DNA of 46,754 bases from a virus, in the IMG/VR virus record IMGVR_UViG_3300049856_000130, positions 1 to 46,754 of that record; one strand, written 5' to 3'. The notes beneath the pieces are model-generated. The model was not told where the DNA came from, made no database searches, and was given only the letters and a program-made list of their open reading frames with translations. The position numbers and the translations under genes were made by a program. The stretch's first letter is position 1. Each line of letters opens with the position of its first letter. Positions 31,632-37,797 of the stretch are shown here, one piece after another.

Positions 31632-32952
31632 CTGCTAGGTCCTCTGTGAACAAGGGATCGAGATTCTCTAAGACCTTAACGTCAAAGCTATTGTTACGTA
31701 TTTTTAGGCAAGCATACCAGGCTAGCATTAGACCTGTTACAAGGTCGTCATGTTCACCTTTCGGCGCGCTATAAAACATCATTCCTAAGTTGTTAGATCG
31801 TACCTCGAAAGAGCTGAGTTCTTCAAGCATGGTTTGGTAGTTTGGGATGATGACTTCTTTAGACTCAAAAGCGTTCATAAGCAGGGCTACCATTTCAGCC
31901 TTATTTGTGTTGTTAAAAGTGACACCGTAATAGTCGCATCCAATGTCCTCTAACATCTCATCAAGCGCCACCCCTACACCCGTCTTATCGTGCATCAAAA
32001 AGCACACGTTTTTGAAGCATTTTAAGAAGGTTTTAAGGCGCAAAATTTGTAGTTTATAAGCAACATTCCGTTGTCTCCTTATGCCTACTACTCTACCGCT
32101 TTTAAGACATATTGCTACTGTCACAGCGAAGTCTAAAGTCTTCGCCCAATCGACCCCTATCACAACATCGGAAGTTAGTGAATCTTCATGCACCCACATA
32201 AGCGAATCGGCTTCATCTGGGTTGATTTCTTCACCCTCAATGCAAGCATTTATGTTGGTGAAAATGCTTCCTTCGTCTAAGAATTCTGCAAGGTAATATT
32301 GTCTAAACAGCCTATCAATTAAGGTTCGTTTTGCGAAGTCGATTGACTCTTGCGGAACATACTTATTGTCAGAAGTAGGCGCAGTAATAAAGATAGATTC
32401 GGGAGTTCTATTGTGCTTATAAGCCCATTCCATCCTTGCCTTGGCATCCATGGCTTTGTGATAAAAATGGTTCTTCCCCAACGGCGTAGACAGATACACA
32501 ATCGGCCCTTTTGTAACCGTTGTTGTGGTCCGGCAAGCTGCATAAACCAATGGTTTTAACTTGGCTGCTTCATCCAGGATATACCCGTCTACTGCCTCCC
32601 CCTCCAAGCTTTCGGGTTCCTGGCCGTGAAAGCATTGCACCTGGGTATCAAGGTGAGGGAAGTTCACGATCAAGTTTGATTCGTTTAGCTTGGTGTATGG
32701 CGATCCAGGCAACATCCGTTTTAGATATTTGAATCCGATACGAGCCTGGGAATAAATGGGGCTTACCCATCTAAACAATTTTTGTCTACGCAAAGGAGCT
32801 GCCACAATGATAGCACTGGCTCCCGACAAGCTCTTGCCGTATTTCGTGCCACAGGCTACCACGATCTCTTTCACTCCTGGCGTGATAAAAGCTCGCATGA
32901 TCTGCTCTTGGCTTTTACTGTGTGGTTCAGGTGTTTGAATCTCCAGGAACAA
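31621..32952 (-). CDS. terminase large subunit
   Basis: This 443-residue packaging motor has an ATPase half with an adaptor region (PHSKSQEQI), Walker A ACGTKYGKS (33-41), Walker B YILDEAA (Asp127, Glu128) and the coupling motif STP (155-157). The RNase H-like nuclease half has Asp268 (GVDWAKT), Asp322 (MHDKTG) and Asp402/403 (GEHDDLVTG). The start is TTG at 32952, the only start that keeps the adaptor region. GGAGG lies six bases upstream, inside the small terminase gene. No ATG is available until just before Walker A. It cuts and translocates concatemeric DNA through the portal. Confidence 0.93.
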   Translation of the reverse strand: MFLEIQTPEPHSKSQEQIMRAFITPGVKEIVVACGTKYGKSLSGASAIIVAAPLRRQKLFRWVSPIYSQARIGFKYLKRMLPGSPYTKLNESNLIVNFPHLDTQVQCFHGQEPESLEGEAVDGYILDEAAKLKPLVYAACRTTTTVTKGPIVYLSTPLGKNHFYHKAMDAKARMEWAYKHNRTPESIFITAPTSDNKYVPQESIDFAKRTLIDRLFRQYYLAEFLDEGSIFTNINACIEGEEINPDEADSLMWVHEDSLTSDVVIGVDWAKTLDFAVTVAICLKSGRVVGIRRQRNVAYKLQILRLKTFLKCFKNVCFLMHDKTGVGVALDEMLEDIGCDYYGVTFNNTNKAEMVALLMNAFESKEVIIPNYQTMLEELSSFEVRSNNLGMMFYSAPKGEHDDLVTGLMLAWYACLKIRNNSFDVKVLENLDPLFTEDLADDD

Positions 32953-33403
32953 GTTCGGCCTCCAATACTTCTTGCTCGCTTTTTATGATTTCGCCCTGCT
33001 TGCCGATGCGAGTCCGAAAGATTATGCCCTCGATTGCCTTTTCGTTGGGGGCTCTGTCCTTCCCAGCTCCCGAAACATATTCAGCCATGAGAGGAGCCAG
33101 GACTATCTTTGCCGCTTCGATTATGTCCTTTTTGCTTGTCATATCGTCTTGGATGATATGAATCAAGGCTTTGATCGCTACCGATTGGGCTCTTTTCAAA
33201 AGCTCTGAGGTAGTTCCGAAATGCTCGTTTATCGCTGCGATAAAGTTTTTTTGTCTACATCTATAATTAACCGTATGTAGATTTGCGCCAATAGCCTTGG
33301 CGGTTTCAGTGAGTCCTGCCGTTGGATTGCTTACCTTGTACTTAAAGATAAGCTTGTCCAGCGTATCAAGCTTATGCTTGTCCGGTATCGTTGTCTCAGT
33401 CAT
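32927..33403 (-). CDS. terminase small subunit
   Basis: This 158-residue protein is directly upstream of and overlaps the large subunit by 26 bases. Residues 10-55 form an HTH (LTETAKAIGANLHTVNYRCRQ). A helical oligomerisation part (LLKRAQSVAIKALIHIIQDD) and a charged C-terminal tail that could bind the motor follow. It would recognise the packaging site. It is the first gene of the long late operon, preceded by a palindrome at 33423-33446. Confidence 0.8.
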   Translation of the reverse strand: MTETTIPDKHKLDTLDKLIFKYKVSNPTAGLTETAKAIGANLHTVNYRCRQKNFIAAINEHFGTTSELLKRAQSVAIKALIHIIQDDMTSKKDIIEAAKIVLAPLMAEYVSGAGKDRAPNEKAIEGIIFRTRIGKQGEIIKSEQEVLEAELVPGDSNT

Positions 33404-33415
33404 TTTATACCCAAT

Positions 33416-33446
33416 AAAAAAAGTGATAATAATAAATTATTATCAC
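33416..33446 (-). terminator. AT-rich palindrome with T-tract: early terminator or late operator
   Basis: GTGATAATAAT (33423-33433) and ATTATTATCAC (33436-33446) form a perfect 11-bp inverted repeat. On the minus strand it is followed by seven T (33422-33416). It lies between the early small-gene operon and terminase, so it could end early transcription. A GATAAT -10-like hexamer lies inside the palindrome, so an operator over a late promoter is also possible. Confidence 0.6.
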
Positions 33447-33487
33447 CTAATCTATGGATACGCTACAAGTTATACCTGTCTAATTTT

Positions 33488-33637
33488 TCAAAGCCTATGA
33501 ATAAATGAGCAGGTTTCAATCGTCTTTGATTTCAGGCACTCGGTCTTCCGATCCTGCTCCTTCGTTCTCTCACATTGCAGGGTAGCCAGAATCATCCAAG
33601 TTATAGTTATTTGAGTTAGATTAAATCGGATAGTCAT
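33488..33637 (-). CDS. small Cys-containing membrane or secreted peptide
   Basis: This 49-residue frame begins MTIRFNLTQITITWMILATLQC, a short hydrophobic N-terminus followed by charged sequence with two more Cys. LATLQC is close to but does not match a lipobox. The ATG starts three bases after the upstream stop, and GAAAGG lies seven bases before it. It is the last early-operon gene. It may be an inner-membrane or secreted peptide; no family is recognised. Confidence 0.5.
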   Translation of the reverse strand: MTIRFNLTQITITWMILATLQCERTKEQDRKTECLKSKTIETCSFIHRL

Positions 33638-33640
33638 CCT

Positions 33641-34036
33641 TTAGCCTTTCTTATTCCATTCGATCTCTGATTTCAAATGGGCAAACTTGCCACAGACCCA
33701 CCTTTTAAATTCAGGAAAATCTTCCCTATCGTTGAGCTTGTAACGATCATATTCTAGCAACTCGCCCATGATCTCGCTGTAATAATCGGTGAAAATCCTG
33801 GCTTTATCATCTTTGGACTCTTCAAACAAAGGGCTCAATTTTTCCTGGCCGTTTACGTTATGTCTTTCTGAGTCTGAATAAAAATTAATATAGACAACCT
33901 CCTCTTTCTTAAAGCCTTCAAAAAGCAATTGTTGCCTAATTTTTTCAACCATTTCTTTCTTGCTCTCAGCTTCGCCACGTTCCGGCTTATGAAGCTCGCC
34001 AAGTCCGTATATGTAGACTCTAAAATAGAATTTCAT
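33641..34036 (-). CDS. early protein of unknown function
   Basis: This 131-residue protein begins MKFYFRVYIYGLGELH, a beta strand followed by a Lys/Glu-rich helix (EAESKKEMVEKIRQQLLFEGF). YYSEIMGELLEYDRY and a Trp-containing C-terminus follow. The ATG at 34036 has GAGGAAACCC upstream. The alternating strand-helix layout suggests a ferredoxin-like or small alpha/beta fold. It has no membrane segment. It lies at the end of the early minus-strand operon. Confidence 0.6.
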   Translation of the reverse strand: MKFYFRVYIYGLGELHKPERGEAESKKEMVEKIRQQLLFEGFKKEEVVYINFYSDSERHNVNGQEKLSPLFEESKDDKARIFTDYYSEIMGELLEYDRYKLNDREDFPEFKRWVCGKFAHLKSEIEWNKKG

Positions 34037-34054
34037 GGGTTTCCTCAATGATTG

Positions 34055-34237
34055 TTATCGATCCGAAAATAACAATTCCCTTCTTTTCTTGTCCCACTCC
34101 ATAACTTTTAACAGCAATAAACTACGACACTCATTAATTCCCTTTGTTTCAAAGTCACCAAGTATAATCGTAATTTCATAATTTAGTTCCAAAGCATTTT
34201 CAATGACCCACTCTCTTAAATCCATATCAACCATCAT
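34055..34237 (-). CDS. small early protein of unknown function
   Basis: This 60-residue protein begins MMVDMDLREWVIENALELNYE and is helical and acidic, with a Leu-rich middle (CRSLLLLKVMEWDKKRREL). It overlaps the upstream paralogue gene by four bases. Such size and charge are typical of phage early proteins that bind host enzymes. The function is unknown. Confidence 0.55.
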   Translation of the reverse strand: MMVDMDLREWVIENALELNYEITIILGDFETKGINECRSLLLLKVMEWDKKRRELLFSDR

Positions 34238-34443
34238 AGTTCAACCTCGATTATATATAGATCATAGCATCCCATTTCGTCTGGTTTCGTTTCGTATCTT
34301 GTCTCGAAATTCCCGTATAATGCCTTTTTAAGTTTTAAAAAAGCCTCAACGTCTTCAATCCTTTCGTAAGCTCCTACTGAAAGCCGAGATCCTGGAAATG
34401 AACCACCATAGACATATCTAGACTTAAAAATATGGTAGAGCAT
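34234..34443 (-). CDS. early paralogue B (YERxxDVxxFLK...GCYDLY family)
   Basis: This 69-residue protein begins MLYHIFKSRYVYGG. It shares YER-x-x-DV-x-x-FLK-x-x-K and the C-terminal PD-x-x-GCYDLY-x-I-x-V with the protein at 35714-35965, so the two are paralogues in the same operon. The ATG at 34443 has GAGG nine bases upstream and begins just after the preceding membrane-peptide stop. The strand-helix-strand pattern suggests a small alpha/beta domain. The function is unknown. Confidence 0.65.
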   Translation of the reverse strand: MLYHIFKSRYVYGGSFPGSRLSVGAYERIEDVEAFLKLKKALYGNFETRYETKPDEMGCYDLYIIEVEL

Positions 34444-34444
34444 T

Positions 34445-34597
34445 TTATGTAACCTCATTCATTTTTTTATGGACTACCATTATTTTTATGTTTGCTAAAA
34501 TGGATAAAAATAAAATTATCAATATCGGTAGGATTGAAAAAAATATTATCAATATCATAATATGCCAGTATTTTAATAAATCTATGAAACCTCTCAA
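34445..34597 (-). CDS. single-span membrane peptide
   Basis: This 50-residue frame uses a TTG start with GGGAG about ten bases upstream. It has a long hydrophobic segment (IMILIIFFSILPILIILFLSILA) followed by a short basic tail. Its stop lies one base before the next gene's ATG. It should be an inner-membrane peptide. Superinfection exclusion or membrane signalling is possible, but nothing specific is visible. Confidence 0.45.
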   Translation of the reverse strand: MRGFIDLLKYWHIMILIIFFSILPILIILFLSILANIKIMVVHKKMNEVT

Positions 34598-34627
34598 TAG
34601 GGTTTACTCCCAATCAAGCTCAAATAT

Positions 34628-34885
34628 TTAACGCCTGTCGTCGATCCACTCTTTGAGCCCCTCGATAACCTCATCATCGATATCGTGGAGAACACTTTTT
34701 GCATAAAGCCAATCTTCGCTTTGGAGCTCTTGCAAAGTAAAATTCGTAAACAATATCCATTCAGTTCCATCGTAATACTCCAAATAATCGCCAATCGGGT
34801 CAAGTCTAACTCTGATCTTCAATCCGCTATCTTTGAGATATATACTCCTACCCCTTGCGTTCTTTATCGCTTCTAGCAAGTTCAT
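34628..34885 (-). CDS. early protein, weak resemblance to DUF2829/Tad2-like family
   Basis: This 85-residue protein begins MNLLEAIKNARGRSIYLKD and has YDGTEWILFTNFTLQELQSEDWLYA. The layout of an N-terminal EAI helix, a small sheet, and a terminal L-x-x-EDW resembles small DUF2829-type phage proteins, some of which (Tad2) sequester Thoeris signalling nucleotides. The match is by eye and weak: the typical conserved Trp after the first helix is not seen. It overlaps the upstream membrane-peptide gene by 38 bases. An acidic helix ends the protein. Confidence 0.55.
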   Translation of the reverse strand: MNLLEAIKNARGRSIYLKDSGLKIRVRLDPIGDYLEYYDGTEWILFTNFTLQELQSEDWLYAKSVLHDIDDEVIEGLKEWIDDRR

Positions 34886-35006
34886 CTTTGTTTCTTTCTA
34901 TAAAATATTTTGTAAGAAACGAACTTATAAAAAAAGGAATACAAAATAACAATAGACATAATCCAACCATTCGAAGTGTATTATCTACGACAAAAAATTC
35001 ACTCAC
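34848..35006 (-). CDS. small membrane peptide
   Basis: This 52-residue frame starts with GTG at 35006, overlapping the upstream stop, and has GAGGGG seven bases upstream. It has one hydrophobic segment (MVGLCLLLFCIPFFISSFL) and a basic C-terminal tail (RNKDELARSDKERKG). It should span the inner membrane with the tail in the cytoplasm. Overlap of both ends with neighbours is normal in this crowded operon. The function is unknown. Confidence 0.5.
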   Translation of the reverse strand: MSEFFVVDNTLRMVGLCLLLFCIPFFISSFLTKYFIERNKDELARSDKERKG

Positions 35007-35199
35007 CTACCAACCCCTCTCTCTCTGCCGTGAGCAATTCCATATAAGCCAAGATTGCGGCCAGCTTTTCCTCCGGCTCGTAAGATCTGAGTCGTTTGAT
35101 TAACACTGCAAAGATAATGGCATCCCTTTCTTGCTGTGTTTTATTTTCTAGCAAGACATTGATAGCCACCGCTACATCAACCAGATCGGTTTTACTCAT
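34999..35199 (-). CDS. small helical early protein
   Basis: This 66-residue protein begins MSKTDLVDVAVAINVLLENKT and is almost entirely helical, with QQERDAIIFAVLIKRLRSYEPEEKLAAILAYMELL. It overlaps the preceding 124-residue gene by eight bases and the following membrane-peptide gene. It may form a helical bundle or a partner-binding helix pair. No family is recognised. Confidence 0.6.
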   Translation of the reverse strand: MSKTDLVDVAVAINVLLENKTQQERDAIIFAVLIKRLRSYEPEEKLAAILAYMELLTAEREGLVGE

Positions 35200-35566
35200 A
35201 GTCTTTCCACATTTTATCTATAATGTAATAAGTATAATTAGCCATCGAATCAAAGATATCTTCTAGCCCTTTTGATTGATTCCTAGTTGCCATGTATTGT
35301 GTAAGCTCGCGTTCTATTATCGATACATTTTTGAATGGCTGCTGTGTCGTTTCGCTCCAAAACTCCGACAAAGCACTTTGATATAAATTGGGATCTTCAA
35401 CCGTGAAATCGACATGAGTTGCTGAATGAGCTTTTAACTTTAAAGCTATCTCTCCTTCTAGCCTGAATCTAAATATCTTTTTAACTTTTACAAGTTCCTG
35501 GCTATCAAAAAAGCCTTCCATGTTTGCGTACCATCCATCAAAAAGTCTATCAGCCAACTTTTTCAT
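35192..35566 (-). CDS. early protein of unknown function
   Basis: This 124-residue protein begins MKKLADRLFDGWYANMEG. A basic middle (VKVKKIFRFRLEGEIALKL) and an amphipathic C-terminal half (NVSIIERELTQYMATRN, YTYYIIDKMWKDYE) follow. The ATG at 35566 has GAGG upstream and overlaps the end of the RHH gene by 17 bases, so the two may be functionally linked. A toxin-antitoxin-like pairing is possible but not shown. The family is not recognised. Confidence 0.6.
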   Translation of the reverse strand: MKKLADRLFDGWYANMEGFFDSQELVKVKKIFRFRLEGEIALKLKAHSATHVDFTVEDPNLYQSALSEFWSETTQQPFKNVSIIERELTQYMATRNQSKGLEDIFDSMANYTYYIIDKMWKDYE

Positions 35567-35717
35567 TCTTCGCCTCATCAAGCAGTTGTCTAATAGTCTC
35601 ACTCCGAGACTTTAACTTCCTCCTTTTTTTGATCTTATCTAAAGCTTTTATGTGTGCTTCAGATAGCGTGAAGCTAACATTGGTAACAAACTCACCATCG
35701 ACAACCCTATTGTTCAT
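35550..35717 (-). CDS. ribbon-helix-helix DNA-binding protein
   Basis: This 55-residue protein begins MNNRVVDGEFVTNVSFTLSEAH. The strand NVSFTLS, the helix EAHIKALDKIKKRRK and the second helix KSRSETIRQLLDEAKNE are the classic CopG/Arc RHH fold, with SRSE at the helix N-cap. It starts in an ATGA overlap with paralogue A and overlaps the next gene. It is a likely dimeric early regulator binding operators in phage or host DNA. It is shorter than 60 residues and easily missed by automated calling. Confidence 0.75.
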   Translation of the reverse strand: MNNRVVDGEFVTNVSFTLSEAHIKALDKIKKRRKLKSRSETIRQLLDEAKNEKVG

Positions 35718-35965
35718 TTTTTTTCTTCCTTTTCTAGCTCAAAGTGGACATCAATTTTATATAGATCATAACATCCAATGCTATCTGGCTCAGTTTGATA
35801 AAAAGCACAACCTACATATCTGTGCATTACTTTTCTTTTTTTTAAAAATATTTTAACATCCTGAGATCTTTCGTAACGCGCTACGGCTTTCCAATGACCT
35901 TGAAAAATAACATTATGCTCACATTTCGTTTTATAGATCGTGTAGTAGCACTTATCTTTTTTCAT
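35714..35965 (-). CDS. early paralogue A (YERxxDVxxFLK...GCYDLY family)
   Basis: This 83-residue protein begins MKKDKCYYTIYKTKCEHN. It shares YERSQDVKIFLKKRK and PDSIGCYDLYKIDV with the product of 34234-34443, which marks them as paralogues. It has an extra acidic C-terminal tail (ELEKEEKK). The ATG at 35965 has AAAGG upstream; a GTG one codon earlier is an alternative. The stop overlaps the RHH start. The function is unknown. Confidence 0.65.
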   Translation of the reverse strand: MKKDKCYYTIYKTKCEHNVIFQGHWKAVARYERSQDVKIFLKKRKVMHRYVGCAFYQTEPDSIGCYDLYKIDVHFELEKEEKK

Positions 35966-36344
35966 CACTTTTTACCTTTGCACATTTCTCAAGATAATCA
36001 TCGACCCATGGTCCGTTAGTCCCTTGTTTCATCATTTTTTTGATAACTTCCTCTAGCGTGTATTTTTTAAAATCAACGACTTGGTAATGATTATGATAAT
36101 CCTGTATCGACATGACAAATATTATTCTGTGTGGGACTCCTTTAATATTAACCAGACCAAATGCTAAGGTCTCCTGTTCAATTCTATGCTCTAGCCAGGC
36201 ATGAGAATACAAAGACCCATCTTGCATTGTGCAAATTCCATGAACCAAAAAATATTCGTCTCCTTCTGGATTCAAGAGCATATAATCTGCCGTATCATCA
36301 AAGCAAGAGCCTGTAGGGAATATCGTGTCTTTATCAATGTTCAT
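35952..36344 (-). CDS. possible papain-like-fold protein
   Basis: This 130-residue protein begins MNIDKDTIFPTGSCFDDTAD. The pattern of an early Cys (GSCFDD), then YFLVHGIC and SHAWLEH, is like small phage proteins with a Cys-...-LVHG-...-HAW(V/L)E arrangement thought to adopt a papain-like fold. A Cys14-His49 pair could be catalytic. The C-terminus is charged and helical. The ATG at 36344 has AAAGGG nine bases upstream; ATG 36350 is also possible. A proteolytic or amidase role on host proteins is speculative. Confidence 0.5.
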   Translation of the reverse strand: MNIDKDTIFPTGSCFDDTADYMLLNPEGDEYFLVHGICTMQDGSLYSHAWLEHRIEQETLAFGLVNIKGVPHRIIFVMSIQDYHNHYQVVDFKKYTLEEVIKKMMKQGTNGPWVDDYLEKCAKVKSDEKR

Positions 36345-36570
36345 GATCATGATCCCTTTTACACCAACCAAAAAATGACATATTCATCTTTATCTTTTCT
36401 CTAAGACTTTTGCCGAGCTTCAAACAATTTTCTGGGCTAACAATTGTCATAAAAGGATCTATACCATGCTGAACTCCAATTCCAATCAGCAGGGATCTAA
36501 TGCAATCTTGATAAAACTTTTCACAATCTGCTACCGTTGGATCTTTAATTATCATTTTCGTCATCCCCAT
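36334..36570 (-). CDS. small early protein of unknown function
   Basis: This 78-residue protein begins MGMTKMIIKDPTVADCEKFYQDC and ends in a His/Asp-rich tail (CKRDHDHEH) that could bind metal. The central part has GVQHGIDPFMTIVSPENCLKLG. Three closely spaced Met codons could each be the start. It overlaps the next gene by about eleven bases. No family is recognised. Confidence 0.55.
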   Translation of the reverse strand: MGMTKMIIKDPTVADCEKFYQDCIRSLLIGIGVQHGIDPFMTIVSPENCLKLGKSLREKIKMNMSFFGWCKRDHDHEH

Positions 36571-36578
36571 TTTTTTTT

Positions 36579-36758
36579 CTAAATTGAGTCAAGCGCCATT
36601 ATTTTCCTGATCTTGGTAATCGTGTTGGCCTTCCCCACTACCTTATTTGTCGCTACGTTTCGGCAAGTCCAGACTTGCAAAACCAAGACTGTCCTTACCA
36701 ATTCGTAGCGCTCGCACTCGGAGCGATAAAGCCCCTTTTTAACCAAGTTGAATTTCAC
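36579..36758 (-). CDS. small early protein of unknown function
   Basis: This 59-residue protein uses a GTG start at 36758 that overlaps the upstream TGA by four bases; an upstream TTG (36782) is less attractive. It begins MKFNLVKKGLYRSECERYE. A beta-rich basic core (LVRTVLVLQVWTCRNV) is followed by a Lys-rich end (KANTITKIRKI). It is possibly a small nucleic-acid-binding protein. The function is unknown. Confidence 0.5.
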   Translation of the reverse strand: MKFNLVKKGLYRSECERYELVRTVLVLQVWTCRNVATNKVVGKANTITKIRKIMALDSI

Positions 36759-36943
36759 GCCGCCACCATTCTGATCAGCCAAATGCTTTTTTGGTGCTTG
36801 TGGTCGGAGATTGTTACAATGCCTTTTTCGCTCAGTGATCTAGCAGCGCGGCGCATTGAAAAAGTGTCAATCGAGCAAAAGCCAAGGGATTGGTAAAACT
36901 TGATTTTTTTGAGGAGCTTTAATTCTGTCTTGTTGTATTTCAT
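36755..36943 (-). CDS. small winged-helix-like regulator
   Basis: This 62-residue protein begins MKYNKTELKLLKKIKFYQS. A helix, the segment FSMRRAARSLSEKGIVTI and a short hairpin resemble a minimal winged helix (recognition helix RRAARSLSEKG, wing VTISDHKH). The ATG at 36943 has AAAGGA upstream. It is the first gene after a promoter embedded in a palindrome at 36992-37035, so it may regulate its own operon. The fold call is by eye. Confidence 0.55.
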   Translation of the reverse strand: MKYNKTELKLLKKIKFYQSLGFCSIDTFSMRRAARSLSEKGIVTISDHKHQKSIWLIRMVAA

Positions 36944-36991
36944 TGGTTTTATCCTTTGCGGCGGGGGCTTCATTGCCCTCTCTTGAAACCA

Positions 36992-37035
36992 ACAATATTA
37001 TCTTTCACCATTCCCGTCAAGTGAAAAATAATATT
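36992..37035 (-). promoter_or_regulatory. promoter embedded in a 15-bp inverted repeat
   Basis: On the minus strand TTGACG (37020-37015) is separated by 17 bases from TATTGT (36997-36992), a reasonable sigma70 promoter. It faces the winged-helix-like gene at 36943. The promoter lies within an inverted repeat: AATATTATCTTTCAC (36994-37008) pairs with GTGAAAAATAATATT (37021-37035), with one mismatch. The palindrome would place an operator half-site over each promoter element. Confidence 0.55.
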
Positions 37036-37056
37036 ATTGTAACCAGTAATAAAGAC

Positions 37057-37088
37057 AAAAGAAAAGACGGCATCTCATAGAAATGCCG
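37057..37088 (-). terminator. intrinsic terminator after small membrane peptide gene
   Basis: CGGCATCTC (37068-37076) pairs with GAAATGCCG (37080-37088), giving nine pairs including one G-T, with a three-base loop. On the minus strand it is followed by TCTTTTCTTTT. It ends the transcript carrying the 64-residue, lipoprotein, RyR and membrane-peptide genes. It separates them from the promoter at 36992-37035. Confidence 0.8.
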
Positions 37089-37125
37089 CCGCCGCTAGAA
37101 TGGGTATTAAGAGATCTTGTCAGAT

Positions 37126-37272
37126 TTAAGCGGGAGGAGCAACAGGAAGCACTTTTTCCTTGACTTTGCCAAGCTTTCCATGGCTCCAAACGAAAGGAAA
37201 TAGCAGTAACGAAGCAGCAACTACGAGAATAACAACACATGCCGAACCTAAGCTTTTGATTTCCGCGCCCAT
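37126..37272 (-). CDS. small single-span membrane protein
   Basis: This 48-residue frame begins MGAEIKSLGSACVVILVVAAS. It has one clear transmembrane segment (ACVVILVVAASLLLFPFVW), then a basic region and a Pro-rich end (VLPVAPPA). AGGGGAT is a strong ribosome binding site eight bases before the ATG. A longer overlapping frame here, ending in CLYYWLQ, reads through the terminator hairpin and is a shadow. A membrane role near the lipoprotein gene suggests envelope-directed early functions. Confidence 0.6.
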   Translation of the reverse strand: MGAEIKSLGSACVVILVVAASLLLFPFVWSHGKLGKVKEKVLPVAPPA

Positions 37273-37285
37273 AATAATATCCCCT

Positions 37286-37639
37286 TTAAATTAGTTTAAG
37301 GTATATCTTAGCAGTTTGGAGTATTATTTCAGCGTTTTTTTGCATGCGTTCGGGGAGTAGATCATAAGGTATTAACCACGGGTTTGTTTTCGTCGTTACG
37401 TTTCTAATAAACCCCCGCTTCCAACCATCCGCGACATAAGCTTTAACATAGATATCATGCAATGAAATGGCGTCAGCATCGGGATTAAGCTCAACGAAAG
37501 AAACTTGCTTAATGACTATATCTCTATCAAGTTGAGCCAGATTATTCCAATTTGTGACACCGCCAGTATCCGACAATCTTTGAAACTGCGCGAGGCTTGA
37601 ATAAGCTAATATGGCCACTTTATCACACCCGTATTGCAT
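37286..37639 (-). CDS. RyR-domain protein
   Basis: This 117-residue protein begins MQYGCDKVAILAYSSLAQFQ. From about residue 57 it has the Ryanodine Receptor (RyR, PF02026-like) pattern: SLHDIYVKAYVADGWKRG, then TKTNPWLIPYDLLPERMQKNA and a final helix. The usual family order (H-x-x-W/Y, DGW-x-x-G, K-T-x-P-x-L-x-P-Y-x-x-LP) is present. The N-terminal helix with VTNWNNL also fits phage members. In bacterial conflict systems RyR domains have been proposed to bind nucleotide-derived signals. A role in blunting such a signal is inference. The gene overlaps the lipoprotein gene by 34 bases. Confidence 0.8.
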   Translation of the reverse strand: MQYGCDKVAILAYSSLAQFQRLSDTGGVTNWNNLAQLDRDIVIKQVSFVELNPDADAISLHDIYVKAYVADGWKRGFIRNVTTKTNPWLIPYDLLPERMQKNAEIILQTAKIYLKLI

Positions 37640-37797
37640 AAGAACTCTAGGCCTTCTTCGCAGTCGCTCAGATTAAGTCCACATCGGCTTTCTTGAGCTT
37701 GTTTGCACGTTGCTACCTCGCCACTTTGGAGCTCGTAGATGCCGCTTTCCGGCATCGTCTGACAAGCCGCCGCACCAAGACAAAAACCAATGATCAA
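37606..37797 (-). CDS. candidate lipoprotein, Cys-rich, non-ATG start
   Basis: The frame reads LLIIGFCLGAAACQTMP, a strong hydrophobic segment with lipobox LGAAAC; Cys12 counted from TTG would be lipidated. Five further Cys follow in about 50 residues (TCKQ, RCGL, SDCEE, EFLCN among them), suggesting disulfides in the periplasm. The only start is TTG at 37797 with a weak ribosome binding site. The frame stays open upstream and includes SKKSGYQSK before the hydrophobic run. It could be entered by a -1 shift at the A8 run of the preceding gene. A superinfection-exclusion lipoprotein is a plausible role. Confidence 0.6.
   Translation of the reverse strand: MIIGFCLGAAACQTMPESGIYELQSGEVATCKQAQESRCGLNLSDCEEGLEFLCNTGVIKWPY

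Noticed and set aside
37034-37240. 68-residue Cys-rich frame MCCYSRSCC
   Set aside because: It runs through the terminator hairpin and is out of frame with the 48-residue membrane protein that has a strong ribosome binding site.
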